Shown here: one piece after another, positions 46,514 through 55,719 of the stretch
Layout of the letters: every line of letters begins with the position of its first letter
Numbering within the stretch: position 1 is the stretch's first letter
NCBI GenBank assembly: GCA_043813305.1
Contig: JBDRLC010000064.1
Span: 41,574-105,573, forward strand
DNA length: 64,000 bases
Direction of reading: 5' to 3'
DNA from: JAHIZC01 sp043813305
GTDB lineage: Bacteria; Omnitrophota; Gorgyraeia; Gygaellales; Profunditerraquicolaceae
Notes under the pieces: generated by a model
Databases searched by the model: none
What the model saw: only the letters and a program-made list of their open reading frames with translations
Told to the model about the DNA's origin: nothing
Position numbers and translations under genes: made by a program

Positions 46514-49193
46514 CAGGTCTCAGGCGTTAGTAATCGTAATCAGTTTTCTGGGGATGCTTTCTCTTATCGGAGTTGCTTTTTTCTCTCTTTCTCAGGCTCA
46601 AAGGTCATCCAGCGTCCATGAGCTCAACCGTGTAAAGTCGCTCTACTTAGCCGAAGCAGGCATAAACTATACAAAGCGCGTTCTAGAGCTGGATAGGCAG
46701 GATAACCGTATAGACTCTAAAGCAGATATAATCTTTAAGCACTTTCAGGGTGAAGAAGCGGACCTGAATCATGACGGCAAAAAAGAGAGCAAATGGTTCT
46801 ATGTCCTTGATTCCGAAGGAAAGACCTTTGGCCGCTTCGGAATACGCATACTTGATGAAGCTTCCAAGGTCAATGTTAATAGCGTAGAATTATCGACTTT
46901 TGATAGACTGCTTTCTCAAGTAGGCATAGAGGGCAAGGAAGCTAGTTCAATATATTCTAAGCGTCCGTTCAGCGTCATAGAAGAGATAGGTTCAGTCCTG
47001 GATAGGGATGAATTCAATAAGCTCGAAGATTTCATCACTATCTATTCCCAGGATAGCGAGGTAGATCTCAATAGAAACAGAAGACACTATTTAAACTCTT
47101 TAAACGTACAGTTGATTCTGGAAGGATTCTTGAGGCAGGGTGTCAAAGATGCCTACCAGAAAGCAGCGATCTTAAAAGATGCTTCTGATGCGGACCTTAG
47201 ACAAACGATACTGGATAAATTCCATTCGGGCAGCCTTACTCCTTCCGGCATCTCTGAATCCGGAGGCTGGATAAATAGAGGCACTTATTTTGAGGCGCCT
47301 GTAGGTGGCAGTTTTGGCAGGTTCATCTGGTCTAATCTAGGGGTAGAGGACGGGGAATATTTCTGTTTTCTATACGGCACTGAGAGTTCGGATGTGGTGG
47401 GTGAGATAATCGGCGTGCCTATTTTTTCCGGAGAGGGCCTGATTGATAAAGTTATCGTCAGCGGCGGTTCATTTACGCTTGATATTACCCCTGCGCAGGA
47501 TGCAAACAGTAAATTTTCATATATTGATCTGGTGAGTACCTCCCAAAAGAATGGTCTTAAGAAGCAAGTTATCACCGGAAGCGAAGGGCTGGTAATAAAT
47601 GAATTGATGGTTAAACTTATTCAGGAATTAACCGTAGACCTGCCAATAATTGATCCGGGCGAGAGTTTGGCGCATACCTTTAGCGATATTCAACCTGGGT
47701 TTTATTATTTAAAGGTTTTAGCCAAACAGACCGGAGGCCTTGTCGGAGATGTTACGGTTAAAAATAAAACTGCGGGGGATTTACGCGATAATGAGTATTT
47801 CCCGTATTCTGTAGAAGTCGGACAGGATCAGGAATTAAAATTAATGATTAAAAATAATTCTTATGAGAGTTCCGGATTAAAAGGGATAAGTCTTTCCCAG
47901 CAGCCGGATGCTGAATTTATTGAGATTTTAAATATCACTCCCTCTGAAATCGATTTATCTAATTTTTCCCTGGAAGTTTACACTGATGATGATCAGCTTG
48001 TTGCCGGCTGGCCGGGAATCATTCCTGAAGGAACAAGAATCCAGGCCTACCAGCACCTAGTTTTAAATGTTGACGATGCAGATACATCTCTCTCACCGGA
48101 AAACTTAAGGAATAATAAGATTTCTTTTAAGCAGAGCTGGCGCTTTAACGGCATAGGTTTAAACTTTCAGGATTATTCTGACACTATAGATAAAAGTTTT
48201 GACCTTATCCCTGATGGCGGAGGTAAGGTGATTCTAAAAGATGTTTATGGAAAGAGGGTTGATGCCGTGGAATATTCAGGCTCTCAGGTGCCTGCTTTTA
48301 AAAGTATTGAAAGGCCTGATCCTACGCTTAAAAGTGACCAGGATCAGGATGGCTTATTTGACGGCTGGAATTTCTCTGAAGATAAAGATAGGGCGACGCC
48401 TAAATTGACTAATGAGAATAGTGGAATGTACACTAGGGAGGGGAATAGGTTAGTTAAACACAGTCCCAGCGAAATAACGATCTTTAATCGTCCGCTCTTG
48501 GGATTAAAGGAAGTAATGGAGCTGCCTACAGGTGAAAGCTGGGAAGAATTCGTGATCTCTGATCTGGCAAGGATCTGCGATGCGTACGCTTACGAACTGG
48601 ATAGTTTTATATTAGACGCTAAACTCCTTGATTCTAAAGGAGATAGAGAAATTATACAAATTAATAATATCTCACCGGGTTCTTACTGGCTATCTATAAC
48701 AGCGGTTGATTCAGAAGCAGCTCAATTCACCGTCTCCTATAAAAAAGATACGCAGGAAGAGTTTCAGCAGCCGTCTTCTTTAGTTATTTCAGACGGTATA
48801 GCTGATTATGGGAAGATAGAGTTGGATGCCGAAGAAGAGTATAATCTACAATTAGAGGTGATTAATACTTTGGGTAAGAAGCTCAATCTAAATAAGATAA
48901 TACTTGAGCCTGTAGCCTTTGAACCGGGAAGGATAAATTTAAACACAGCTGAAGCCGAAGTCCTACGAAGCGTGCTTAATTCGGAACACTTAGTGCTAAA
49001 GATTTTAGAGAATAGGCCTCTGGGAGAAGCATTAGGAGTAGGAGAGCTGTTGCTTTTAGATACCGGATTTCTTCCGCTTTATAATATATTCACCGTAAAA
49101 TCAGATATATTCGGGATTGAATGCATAGGTGCATATATATCCTTAGAAAAACCCCTGTCCCCGCAAACTATCCGCTCCGTAATCAGAAGATAG
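46506..49193 (+). CDS. GspK-like minor pseudopilin with an embedded lamin-tail domain
   Basis: 895 residues from ATG 46506, far longer than GspK (about 320). The N-terminus MNNRSQALVIVISFLGMLSLIGVAFF and LYLAEAGINYTKRVLELDRQ are PilX/GspK-like. A GspK-type helical region follows (about 110-240). Residues about 465-640 look like a lamin-tail (LTD) domain: DAEFIEILNITPSEIDLSNFSL, GIIPEGTRIQAYQHLVL, DGGGKVILKDVYGKRVDAVEYSG. Near the end a helix-hairpin-helix piece GRINLNTAEAEVLRSVL occurs, usual in GspK. The upstream GTG at 46479 is rejected because it would add residues before the pilin-like leader. Confidence 0.8.
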   Translation: MNNRSQALVIVISFLGMLSLIGVAFFSLSQAQRSSSVHELNRVKSLYLAEAGINYTKRVLELDRQDNRIDSKADIIFKHFQGEEADLNHDGKKESKWFYVLDSEGKTFGRFGIRILDEASKVNVNSVELSTFDRLLSQVGIEGKEASSIYSKRPFSVIEEIGSVLDRDEFNKLEDFITIYSQDSEVDLNRNRRHYLNSLNVQLILEGFLRQGVKDAYQKAAILKDASDADLRQTILDKFHSGSLTPSGISESGGWINRGTYFEAPVGGSFGRFIWSNLGVEDGEYFCFLYGTESSDVVGEIIGVPIFSGEGLIDKVIVSGGSFTLDITPAQDANSKFSYIDLVSTSQKNGLKKQVITGSEGLVINELMVKLIQELTVDLPIIDPGESLAHTFSDIQPGFYYLKVLAKQTGGLVGDVTVKNKTAGDLRDNEYFPYSVEVGQDQELKLMIKNNSYESSGLKGISLSQQPDAEFIEILNITPSEIDLSNFSLEVYTDDDQLVAGWPGIIPEGTRIQAYQHLVLNVDDADTSLSPENLRNNKISFKQSWRFNGIGLNFQDYSDTIDKSFDLIPDGGGKVILKDVYGKRVDAVEYSGSQVPAFKSIERPDPTLKSDQDQDGLFDGWNFSEDKDRATPKLTNENSGMYTREGNRLVKHSPSEITIFNRPLLGLKEVMELPTGESWEEFVISDLARICDAYAYELDSFILDAKLLDSKGDREIIQINNISPGSYWLSITAVDSEAAQFTVSYKKDTQEEFQQPSSLVISDGIADYGKIELDAEEEYNLQLEVINTLGKKLNLNKIILEPVAFEPGRINLNTAEAEVLRSVLNSEHLVLKILENRPLGEALGVGELLLLDTGFLPLYNIFTVKSDIFGIECIGAYISLEKPLSPQTIRSVIRR

Positions 49194-49200
49194 AAAATAC

Positions 49201-49270
49201 TTGACAAACCCTTGCTTTTAGTATCAAATATATACTAATATATACAAAGTATATCAGTATATATAATAAC
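49201..49270 (+). promoter_or_regulatory. Promoter/operator region with a large dyad
   Basis: TTGACA at 49201-49206 is followed by a near-perfect inverted repeat: ATATATACTAATATATAC (49228-49245) and GTATATCAGTATATAT (49249-49264). The dyad covers the likely -10 area and is placed as expected for an autoregulated operator bound by the helix-turn-helix protein at 49303. Confidence 0.65.
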
Positions 49271-49302
49271 CTACCACGCCACGGCAAAAAGGAGGATGAG
49301 AT

Positions 49303-49485
49303 ATGGGTAAGTCCATTTATGCTGCGCAGGAAATAGCAGACATCTTGGGCATATCAAAGCAGACCCTCTTGCGCTACGAGAAGAGAAAGATCTTCCCGCG
49401 ACCCCGCAGGAATCCGATTAATAAACACCGGGAATATAGTCCCGATGATCTTTCTCGATTGAAAAAAATATTAGGCAGGGCTTAA
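49303..49485 (+). CDS. MerR-type helix-turn-helix DNA-binding protein
   Basis: 60 residues, just the MerR winged helix-turn-helix: YAAQEIADILGISKQTLLRYEKRKIFPRPRRNPINKHREYSPDDLSRLKKIL. No dimerisation helix or ligand domain remains, so it resembles stand-alone excisionase/AlpA-like or MerR_1-only regulators. An AAAAAGGAGG ribosome-binding site precedes the ATG. It is the first gene after the dyad operator and precedes the pilM-like gene by 10 nt; it probably controls the secretion operon. Confidence 0.85.
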   Translation: MGKSIYAAQEIADILGISKQTLLRYEKRKIFPRPRRNPINKHREYSPDDLSRLKKILGRA

Positions 49486-49495
49486 GAGGAGCGTT

Positions 49496-50914
49496 TTGAT
49501 GATCTTAGGAGAAAAAAGTATTATCAGTATAGATATTGACGAAGGCGCTTTAACTGCGGCTAAGCTGAGCAAGAAGAAGAACCTGATCTCTTTAGATGGT
49601 TTTAAAAGCGTTAATTCACTAGCACAGCTTGCCGGCGATCCCGCTTTTAAAGGTAAGTCAGTGGTATTGGCATTCCCTGCTCAAGCCCTGCTCTTTAGAA
49701 GTTTCTCAATTGATAGCACATTTCTAAGAGGGCCGGAGCAGAAGAAGAGGATCGATAGTTTTCTCTCGCGTCAAAATCTTCCCCTGAATCTCGATGATTG
49801 TTACTGGCAGACATTTGTCTTAGGCGGCCGTCTTAATCTAATCGCTGCGAAGAAGAAGATAGTCGATAACATTATCTTGAGGATACCCGAAGAAGGATTT
49901 AATATCGCCGGAGTCATTCCTTCATTTCTGGCTTTATACAATTTAGTCGTTTATAATTATCCGGAAAAGGAAAGATTCACTCTCCTGAATTTACGTAATT
50001 CTTCAAGCGAACTGCTTATTGTTGAGAAAAAGCAGGTCTGGCTATATCCTTTAGCCGCAGGTAAAGAGCATATCAAGGAAGATCTAAACAATGAGAATAT
50101 ATTATTTCAGGAGTTAAGGAGGATTCTAAATACCCATTATCTACAGAATCCCTCAGCGGACCCGAAGCCGAATTCTCTTTACCTGGTAGGAACAGAATAT
50201 TCCGAGATTTTCAATTCGGTTCTTAAGCAGACCTTTACCAACCACGATTTAATTCCTCTGGAGCCGTTAAAGAAGATAACTAGCCTGGCGGATAAATCCT
50301 TTAGAATTCCGGCTACATTAACCTTAAGTATCGGCTTGGGGCTTAGTTTTCTTTCTGCCGGGGGCCTTGTCTCAGTTAACCTTTTAAAGGCGAAATTAAA
50401 AAAAGATATGATCTTTGTGGGTGAGATTTTACTGGAGAAAACCCTGGTAGGCCTAGGAGGCGTGGTTTTTATTTTTCTGTTATTCTCAGTGATAAAATCC
50501 GCTGTAGTGCTGAAATCTCAAAGTGCGCTCCTTAAGTCTAGTAGGTCTCAGATGGAATCTGCTTTACCACAGGTAAAGGAACTTAAGAAAAAGAAGGAGG
50601 CCCTGGAAGGGTTAACAGATTTCCTGGGGCAGGAGTTAAATCAGCAAACTTTATATCTGAAAGCCTTATCTGCAATCTCAGAGAATAAATCACCTAATCT
50701 TGTGATCGAGCAGTTTGAAGCAAAGGTAAGGCAGGGAGTGATTGAGGTGTTTCTTTCCGGGAGAGCAGGTAATTATGAGGAGATTAATCAGTTTTTAAGT
50801 AAGCTTAAAAATAATCAGAGTTTCAGGGAAGTGAAGATGCTTTCTTCGGAATTACCAAGCCGCGAAGCAGCAGTAGAAGCGGTTGATTTTCAATTATCTT
50901 TTAAGGCCGAATGA
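49496..50914 (+). CDS. PilM-PilN-type (GspL-like) fusion protein
   Basis: 472 residues. The first 280 residues have an actin-like PilM/GspL layout: SIISIDIDEGALTAAKLSK, VVLAFPAQALLFRSF, FTLLNLRNSSSELLIV and a YLVGTEY piece. One membrane helix follows (about 312-332), then a PilN-like coiled coil and ferredoxin-like periplasmic domain (LVIEQFEAKVRQGVIEVFLSG). Both halves being joined matches GspL of type II systems, but the first half keeps PilM features. AGAGGAG ribosome-binding site. The stop overlaps the next start. Confidence 0.82.
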   Translation: MMILGEKSIISIDIDEGALTAAKLSKKKNLISLDGFKSVNSLAQLAGDPAFKGKSVVLAFPAQALLFRSFSIDSTFLRGPEQKKRIDSFLSRQNLPLNLDDCYWQTFVLGGRLNLIAAKKKIVDNIILRIPEEGFNIAGVIPSFLALYNLVVYNYPEKERFTLLNLRNSSSELLIVEKKQVWLYPLAAGKEHIKEDLNNENILFQELRRILNTHYLQNPSADPKPNSLYLVGTEYSEIFNSVLKQTFTNHDLIPLEPLKKITSLADKSFRIPATLTLSIGLGLSFLSAGGLVSVNLLKAKLKKDMIFVGEILLEKTLVGLGGVVFIFLLFSVIKSAVVLKSQSALLKSSRSQMESALPQVKELKKKKEALEGLTDFLGQELNQQTLYLKALSAISENKSPNLVIEQFEAKVRQGVIEVFLSGRAGNYEEINQFLSKLKNNQSFREVKMLSSELPSREAAVEAVDFQLSFKAE

Positions 50915-51981
50915 TGATCTTAAAGGTTTCTGAAAAAACTAAACTGATTACAGGGGGTTGGCTTTTAGCATGCATCCTCCTTCTGGTAATAGCTTCAGTT
51001 TTGAAGGGGAGGATAAATTTCGTAAAAAGAGAAAACCAGGAGAACCGTTCTTTATTAGACGAGGCCTTACCTGATTTTAACGATCAGAGCCCGCAAAAAT
51101 TAGCTCAAGATATAAAGAATTTAAAATTAAACATTTTAAGCCAGGAGTGCTTATACAGCAGGCAGGATTCATGGCTTAAAGAGGGTTATGATCCGGGCAT
51201 ATTATTTGCCGAAGACTTAAGCATCATCAACCAATATTTAAAACAGAAAGCCCAGAATAAAAATACGGAATTTGCCGACATAGAGTTTCTACAAAAAATG
51301 CCTTCAGAGCAGGAGGCAGTTTATCTTCTAAGTCAACTCCACGGTTTAAAAGAGATCCTTAATTTGGGTATAGAACTGGGCGTAAATTTTGAAGTGATCA
51401 AGCCTCAGCCAATCCAGGAGCTAGAGGATGATAAAGGCATTAGGGTAGCAAAGACTTATCTTGAGTTGAGCTGCCCGAAAGAAACGCTGATTGAATTTTT
51501 GATACAGATGAATTATCTTGTCCCAAGGGCGTATTTGGAATTCTTGAGTATAAAGTCGCAAGGTGAGGTTTTTGATTTAGTTTTCTCATTTAAAAATATT
51601 ATTTTAACACTGGATTGGGCTAAGGATGATCTAGGAGAGGAAGCGGCAATTAAATCCCCTGATTCATTGCTTGGGGCAGGGCAGGGTTATATTTCTGTTT
51701 TAAGGGGCAGGAACCCGTTTCATTTAGAAACTCCCAAGATAATCAGCGCTACCGAGGTTAAAGAAGAAGTAAGGCTTGCTCCTCGATTTCTTTATAAAGG
51801 GACGGCTGTTTCAAAAGAGAAAGAGATTGTAGTAATCCAGGATACTATGAGTGAAGAGACGGTTTTTATCGGACTTAACGGTAGTTATGGCGATTTTAAG
51901 TTAAAGGAGTTTTCCGATCAGACGGCTGTGTTTGAGAACGTCAAGGATAACAGTACAATCATCATAAAAAAGGAAGAGTGA
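50911..51981 (+). CDS. PilO-PilP-like (GspM/GspC-like) fusion protein
   Basis: 356 residues. An N-terminal membrane helix (about 13-31) and coiled coil, a PilO/GspM-like ferredoxin fold (about 120-240, VAKTYLELSCPKETLIEFLIQMNYLVPRAYLEFLSIK), a linker, then a C-terminal beta domain starting at RGRNPFHLETPK and ending VFIGLNGSYGDFKLKEFSDQTAVFEN. That end is like PilP or GspC and resembles the fragment at 1-270. These proteins connect the inner-membrane platform to the secretin. It overlaps both neighbours by 4 bp (ATGA, GTGA). Confidence 0.75.
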   Translation: MMILKVSEKTKLITGGWLLACILLLVIASVLKGRINFVKRENQENRSLLDEALPDFNDQSPQKLAQDIKNLKLNILSQECLYSRQDSWLKEGYDPGILFAEDLSIINQYLKQKAQNKNTEFADIEFLQKMPSEQEAVYLLSQLHGLKEILNLGIELGVNFEVIKPQPIQELEDDKGIRVAKTYLELSCPKETLIEFLIQMNYLVPRAYLEFLSIKSQGEVFDLVFSFKNIILTLDWAKDDLGEEAAIKSPDSLLGAGQGYISVLRGRNPFHLETPKIISATEVKEEVRLAPRFLYKGTAVSKEKEIVVIQDTMSEETVFIGLNGSYGDFKLKEFSDQTAVFENVKDNSTIIIKKEE

Positions 51982-51983
51982 AA

Positions 51984-54056
51984 ATGAAAAAAGAAAAATT
52001 ATTTCCGAGAGTGCTGATTGTAGCAATCGCTTCAATGGTTTTGTTATTCGGTAGCTTGGCAGCAGAGTCAGACACCTCTGAGAAGATCAACGCTGATATT
52101 GACTCATTATATAAAGACTCCCTGAGTTATTATTCCAGTATTCAGTATGAAAATGCCATGGAGGGTTTAGAATTAATCCTGGCGATACTCGATACTTATC
52201 CCGATATTGAAAAGTGGCGGGTAAGTAAGAAGATCGGCCCTTCCAGAGAGGATGTTGTAAGCCTGGTTGAGAAGATCAATAAAGAGATGAAAGTAGATTT
52301 GACTAAGCGAAAGTTAGAAGTAGTTGATATCGCTAAGGAGCGGGTGAGTACGGATCGTGAGATCGTCAATAGGATAAAGCGCCTCTGGAGTAATTCGCGT
52401 AAACTCTATGGCCAGGGATTATATGAAGATGCGATAGAAAATTTTGAAGAGATCGTAGAATTAGAAAAGGGCTCCAGGCTACGATATACATTCCAGGCAA
52501 AGGATTATATTGCTCAGGCAAAGGAGAAGTTACTCCAAGCAAAGGAGGAGGATTTATCAAAAGAAGTTGAGATTAAAGAGAAGGATATGATTGAAGAAGT
52601 GCTTAAACAACAGATACCTCCTTATGTAGAACCTCCTTTGCATGTAGAGGAGCAGGAGGTGACTTCTTTGGTAAGGCCTCCTGAGATCAGAAAGAAACTC
52701 AAGGCGACCAAGGTAACTATGGACTTTGATAAAGTAGGGTTAAAATCAGTAATGTCATTCCTTGCTAATGAATCAGGCGTTAATTTTGTCGCCTCTAGCA
52801 GGGTTCTGGAACTGAAACCCGTGGTAAGTACCAGCCTTAAAGACACCAGTATTGAGGAGGCGATAAAATTTATCATCAAAAGCTTGAATTTAGTCTATAG
52901 GATTGATAAAGAAGTTGTCTGGATTGCGCATCCGGATGAGATAGCAAATGAGCCGATGGAGACCAAAGTTTATTATCTGAATAAAGGCGGAGGGCTATTT
53001 ACGGAGTTCAGTCCGATTACCGGCGGTTCCGCTGACACGGGACTTGGAGGAAGCTCTGCTTCGATTACCAAGATAACTACAATAGAAGATACCTTAAAGG
53101 AGATAGTTCCCTGGCCTGATGATGCCAAACTGACCTATGATAAGCGCCTTAACGCCCTGATCGTACGCAATACTCCCCAAAACCTTCAGATGCTTGAAGA
53201 CATTCTTTATACTTTAGATATCGTGCCTTGTCAGGTGCTTATCGAAGCCCGCTTTATCGAAGTGGATATCACTGATACCAAGGAATTGGGCCTGGAGTGG
53301 AATCTCAATAGTGATTCGCCTTTTTCGAAGAAAGACGGAACCATGGAGCAGGGAATTCCTGCGGATAGCGGAATTGATTTTTCATCCTTTACCAGGGCAG
53401 CCGAGGGATTAAACCTTACTTATCAGGGAGTATTAACTAAGCCTCAGTTCCAGATAGTATTACATGCACTGAGTGAGAAGAAAAAAATAAAGACCTTATC
53501 CAGCCCGCGCATCACTACGATGAATAACCAGCTGGCAACGATTAAGGTGGTGGATGAATGGATTTATCCGACACGCTATGAATATGAGATCGTGCAATCT
53601 GACTTAAACGGGGATGGGGATTTTAGCGATGCAGGCGAGACATCCTATAAGAACGTACCTAAAGATTTTCTCCGCCGTGACGTGGGCATACTTTTAAAGG
53701 TAATCCCGGCGGTAGGTGCTGACAAGAAGACGATAAATCTTTCTCTTATCCCCGAAGTAAGCGAGGCAAGCGCGGATGCATTTGAATATGCCGGAGACGT
53801 ATCATTGCCTAAGTTTACCTCGCGTAATCTTTCTACCACCGTAGTAGTAGATAGCGGAGATACGGTGGTATTAGGAGGCCTGATTAAAGAAAGCCGCACC
53901 AATACGGTGACCAAGGTTCCCCTGTTAGGGGATCTTCCTTTTATCGGGAAATTATTTAGAAAAGATGCGGATAGTATCCAGAGAAAGAACCTTTTGATTT
54001 TCGTTACCGCCAAAGTCTTGACATCTTCCGGCGAAGAAGTGGTAATAAACCAATAA
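51984..54056 (+). CDS. gspD: Secretin (GspD/PilQ family)
   Basis: 690 residues from ATG 51984; a GTG two codons earlier is possible. Signal peptide about 1-25. N-terminal helical tetratricopeptide-like region (about 35-190, LYEDAIENFEEIVELEKGSRLRYTFQAKDYIAQAKEKL), then secretin N domains (VTMDFDKVGLKSVMSFLANESGVNFVAS; DAKLTYDKRLNALIVRNTPQNLQMLEDIL). The barrel domain follows, with QVLIEARFIEVD, SSPRITTMNNQLATIKV and VVLGGLIKESRTNTVTKVPLLGDLPFIGKLF. It forms the outer-membrane gate. A TPR-like N-terminus is an unusual addition. Confidence 0.92.
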   Translation: MKKEKLFPRVLIVAIASMVLLFGSLAAESDTSEKINADIDSLYKDSLSYYSSIQYENAMEGLELILAILDTYPDIEKWRVSKKIGPSREDVVSLVEKINKEMKVDLTKRKLEVVDIAKERVSTDREIVNRIKRLWSNSRKLYGQGLYEDAIENFEEIVELEKGSRLRYTFQAKDYIAQAKEKLLQAKEEDLSKEVEIKEKDMIEEVLKQQIPPYVEPPLHVEEQEVTSLVRPPEIRKKLKATKVTMDFDKVGLKSVMSFLANESGVNFVASSRVLELKPVVSTSLKDTSIEEAIKFIIKSLNLVYRIDKEVVWIAHPDEIANEPMETKVYYLNKGGGLFTEFSPITGGSADTGLGGSSASITKITTIEDTLKEIVPWPDDAKLTYDKRLNALIVRNTPQNLQMLEDILYTLDIVPCQVLIEARFIEVDITDTKELGLEWNLNSDSPFSKKDGTMEQGIPADSGIDFSSFTRAAEGLNLTYQGVLTKPQFQIVLHALSEKKKIKTLSSPRITTMNNQLATIKVVDEWIYPTRYEYEIVQSDLNGDGDFSDAGETSYKNVPKDFLRRDVGILLKVIPAVGADKKTINLSLIPEVSEASADAFEYAGDVSLPKFTSRNLSTTVVVDSGDTVVLGGLIKESRTNTVTKVPLLGDLPFIGKLFRKDADSIQRKNLLIFVTAKVLTSSGEEVVINQ

Positions 54057-54071
54057 TAAGTAGAGGAAGAG

Positions 54072-55712
54072 ATGGAACAGATAGGTTTAGAAGAGAGCCT
54101 GTTAAAAGCAGGGATAATAAACTCAGAGCAGCTTGAGTCGATAAAACTTGAGAAGGAGCGCAGTTCTGCTTCTATCGTCGGGGCAATCCGGCGTCTTAAT
54201 ATTGTCGCTGAAGATATTCTGATTGATTTCCTCGCCCAAAAACTGCATCTGCCAAAATACAGCTTAAAGGATTTTACTCCTACAGAAGAAATGATCACTA
54301 TTTTACCTACTGATTTGGTTTGGAAGAAGAAAGTCATCCCTCTCTTTAAAACTAATACCGAGTTAGCTGTAGGGGTTCTGGATCCATTTGACTTCAGCCT
54401 TTTCGAGGAGTTACGTTTGCGCACCGACCTTTTTATCAAGCCGCATTTAGTTAAAGACGAAGAATTGACCCAGGTTTTGGGGAATTCTTTTGATAGGAGG
54501 AAGAGGCCGAGGCCTTTATCTGCCCCTAAGATGCAAAAGGCAGACAAGAAGATAATAGAAGAGGGCAGTAAGCCATCGGTTATGGAGGCAGTGAATCTTC
54601 TACTGAACCAGGCAGTAAAATTCGGGGCTTCTGATATTCATATCGAACCTCAGCAGGAGAAGATGCGCCTGAGGCTGAGAATCGACGGCGTACTTAAAGA
54701 GATCGCTCCTGCGGAGGCAGCGATGTATAACGCCTTTGTTTCGCGCATTAAAATCATGGCTAATCTGGATATTGCCGAGAAACGACAGCCTCAAGACGGA
54801 AGATTTAATATTGATATTGAAGACGGCTCCCTGGATGTCAGGGTATCGGTAATTCCTACCAGTCAGGGAGAAAGTCTGGTGCTTAGGTTATTGAGGCAGA
54901 GCAAGCGGCTATTAACCCTGAATGAATTAGGGATGTCAGAAGAAAAACTCAAGATTTACTCCCGGCTGATTCGCCGTCCTTCGGGAATTATTCTGGTTAC
55001 CGGGCCCACAGGCAGTGGAAAGACCACTACGCTTTATGCTTCGTTATCTACGCTGCAGAGTGCCGAAAAGAATATTATTACTATCGAAGATCCGGTGGAA
55101 TATAATCTGGATTTTTGCCGGCAGATTCAGGTGAACCCTAAAGTAAATCTTTACTTTGCTACAGGCTTAAGGTCTATTTTAAGGCATGATCCGGATATCA
55201 TCATGGTCGGCGAGATACGCGATTTAGAGACAGCTACGATTGCCATACAATCCGCTCTCACCGGGCATCTGGTATTTTCGACTTTGCATACTAACGATGC
55301 TGCTTCAGCTATTACCCGTCTGGTAGATATGGGGATAGAACCTTTTTTGATCGCCTCCTGTCTTAACGGCGTAGTAGCGCAGAGGCTGGTGCGATTATTG
55401 TGTGAAAAATGTAAAAAAAAGGTCAAGGGGATCTTTCCTTATTCTCCCCATCCGAAGGAAAATATTGAGATTTATGATGCCTGCGGCTGTCAGGAATGTT
55501 TTAATACCGGATATTCCGGCCGTATCGGAATCTTCGAGATTATGGAGATGGATTCTGAGATTGGGCGCTTGGCTGTAGAGAAAGCCAGCTCTGATCGGAT
55601 TACTGAAGAGTGCCGTTCTAAAGGGATGAAGTTTCTTATCGATGATGGTTGGGAGAAGATCCTGAAGGAAAGAGTAGCTCCCAAAGAATTGATGCGGGTG
55701 TTAGGTACCTGA
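54072..55712 (+). CDS. gspE: Type II secretion / pilus assembly ATPase
   Basis: 546 residues of the GspE/PilB family. An N-terminal MshEN/T2SSE_N domain (about 1-140, LEESLLKAGIINSEQLESIKLEKER...). The ATPase core has Walker A GPTGSGKT (311-318), the Asp box ITIEDPVEYNL, Walker B SILRHDPDIIMVGEIRD and the His box TGHLVFSTLHTND. Zinc-binding CEKCKKK...CGCQEC follows near 440-475. It powers pseudopilus or pilus growth. AGAGGAAGAG precedes the ATG. Confidence 0.96.
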   Translation: MEQIGLEESLLKAGIINSEQLESIKLEKERSSASIVGAIRRLNIVAEDILIDFLAQKLHLPKYSLKDFTPTEEMITILPTDLVWKKKVIPLFKTNTELAVGVLDPFDFSLFEELRLRTDLFIKPHLVKDEELTQVLGNSFDRRKRPRPLSAPKMQKADKKIIEEGSKPSVMEAVNLLLNQAVKFGASDIHIEPQQEKMRLRLRIDGVLKEIAPAEAAMYNAFVSRIKIMANLDIAEKRQPQDGRFNIDIEDGSLDVRVSVIPTSQGESLVLRLLRQSKRLLTLNELGMSEEKLKIYSRLIRRPSGIILVTGPTGSGKTTTLYASLSTLQSAEKNIITIEDPVEYNLDFCRQIQVNPKVNLYFATGLRSILRHDPDIIMVGEIRDLETATIAIQSALTGHLVFSTLHTNDAASAITRLVDMGIEPFLIASCLNGVVAQRLVRLLCEKCKKKVKGIFPYSPHPKENIEIYDACGCQECFNTGYSGRIGIFEIMEMDSEIGRLAVEKASSDRITEECRSKGMKFLIDDGWEKILKERVAPKELMRVLGT

Positions 55713-55719
55713 TAAGCGG

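Noticed and set aside
53645..54547. Minus-strand frame of 300 codons
   Set aside because: It spans the end of the secretin and the start of the ATPase, both with clear motifs on the plus strand.
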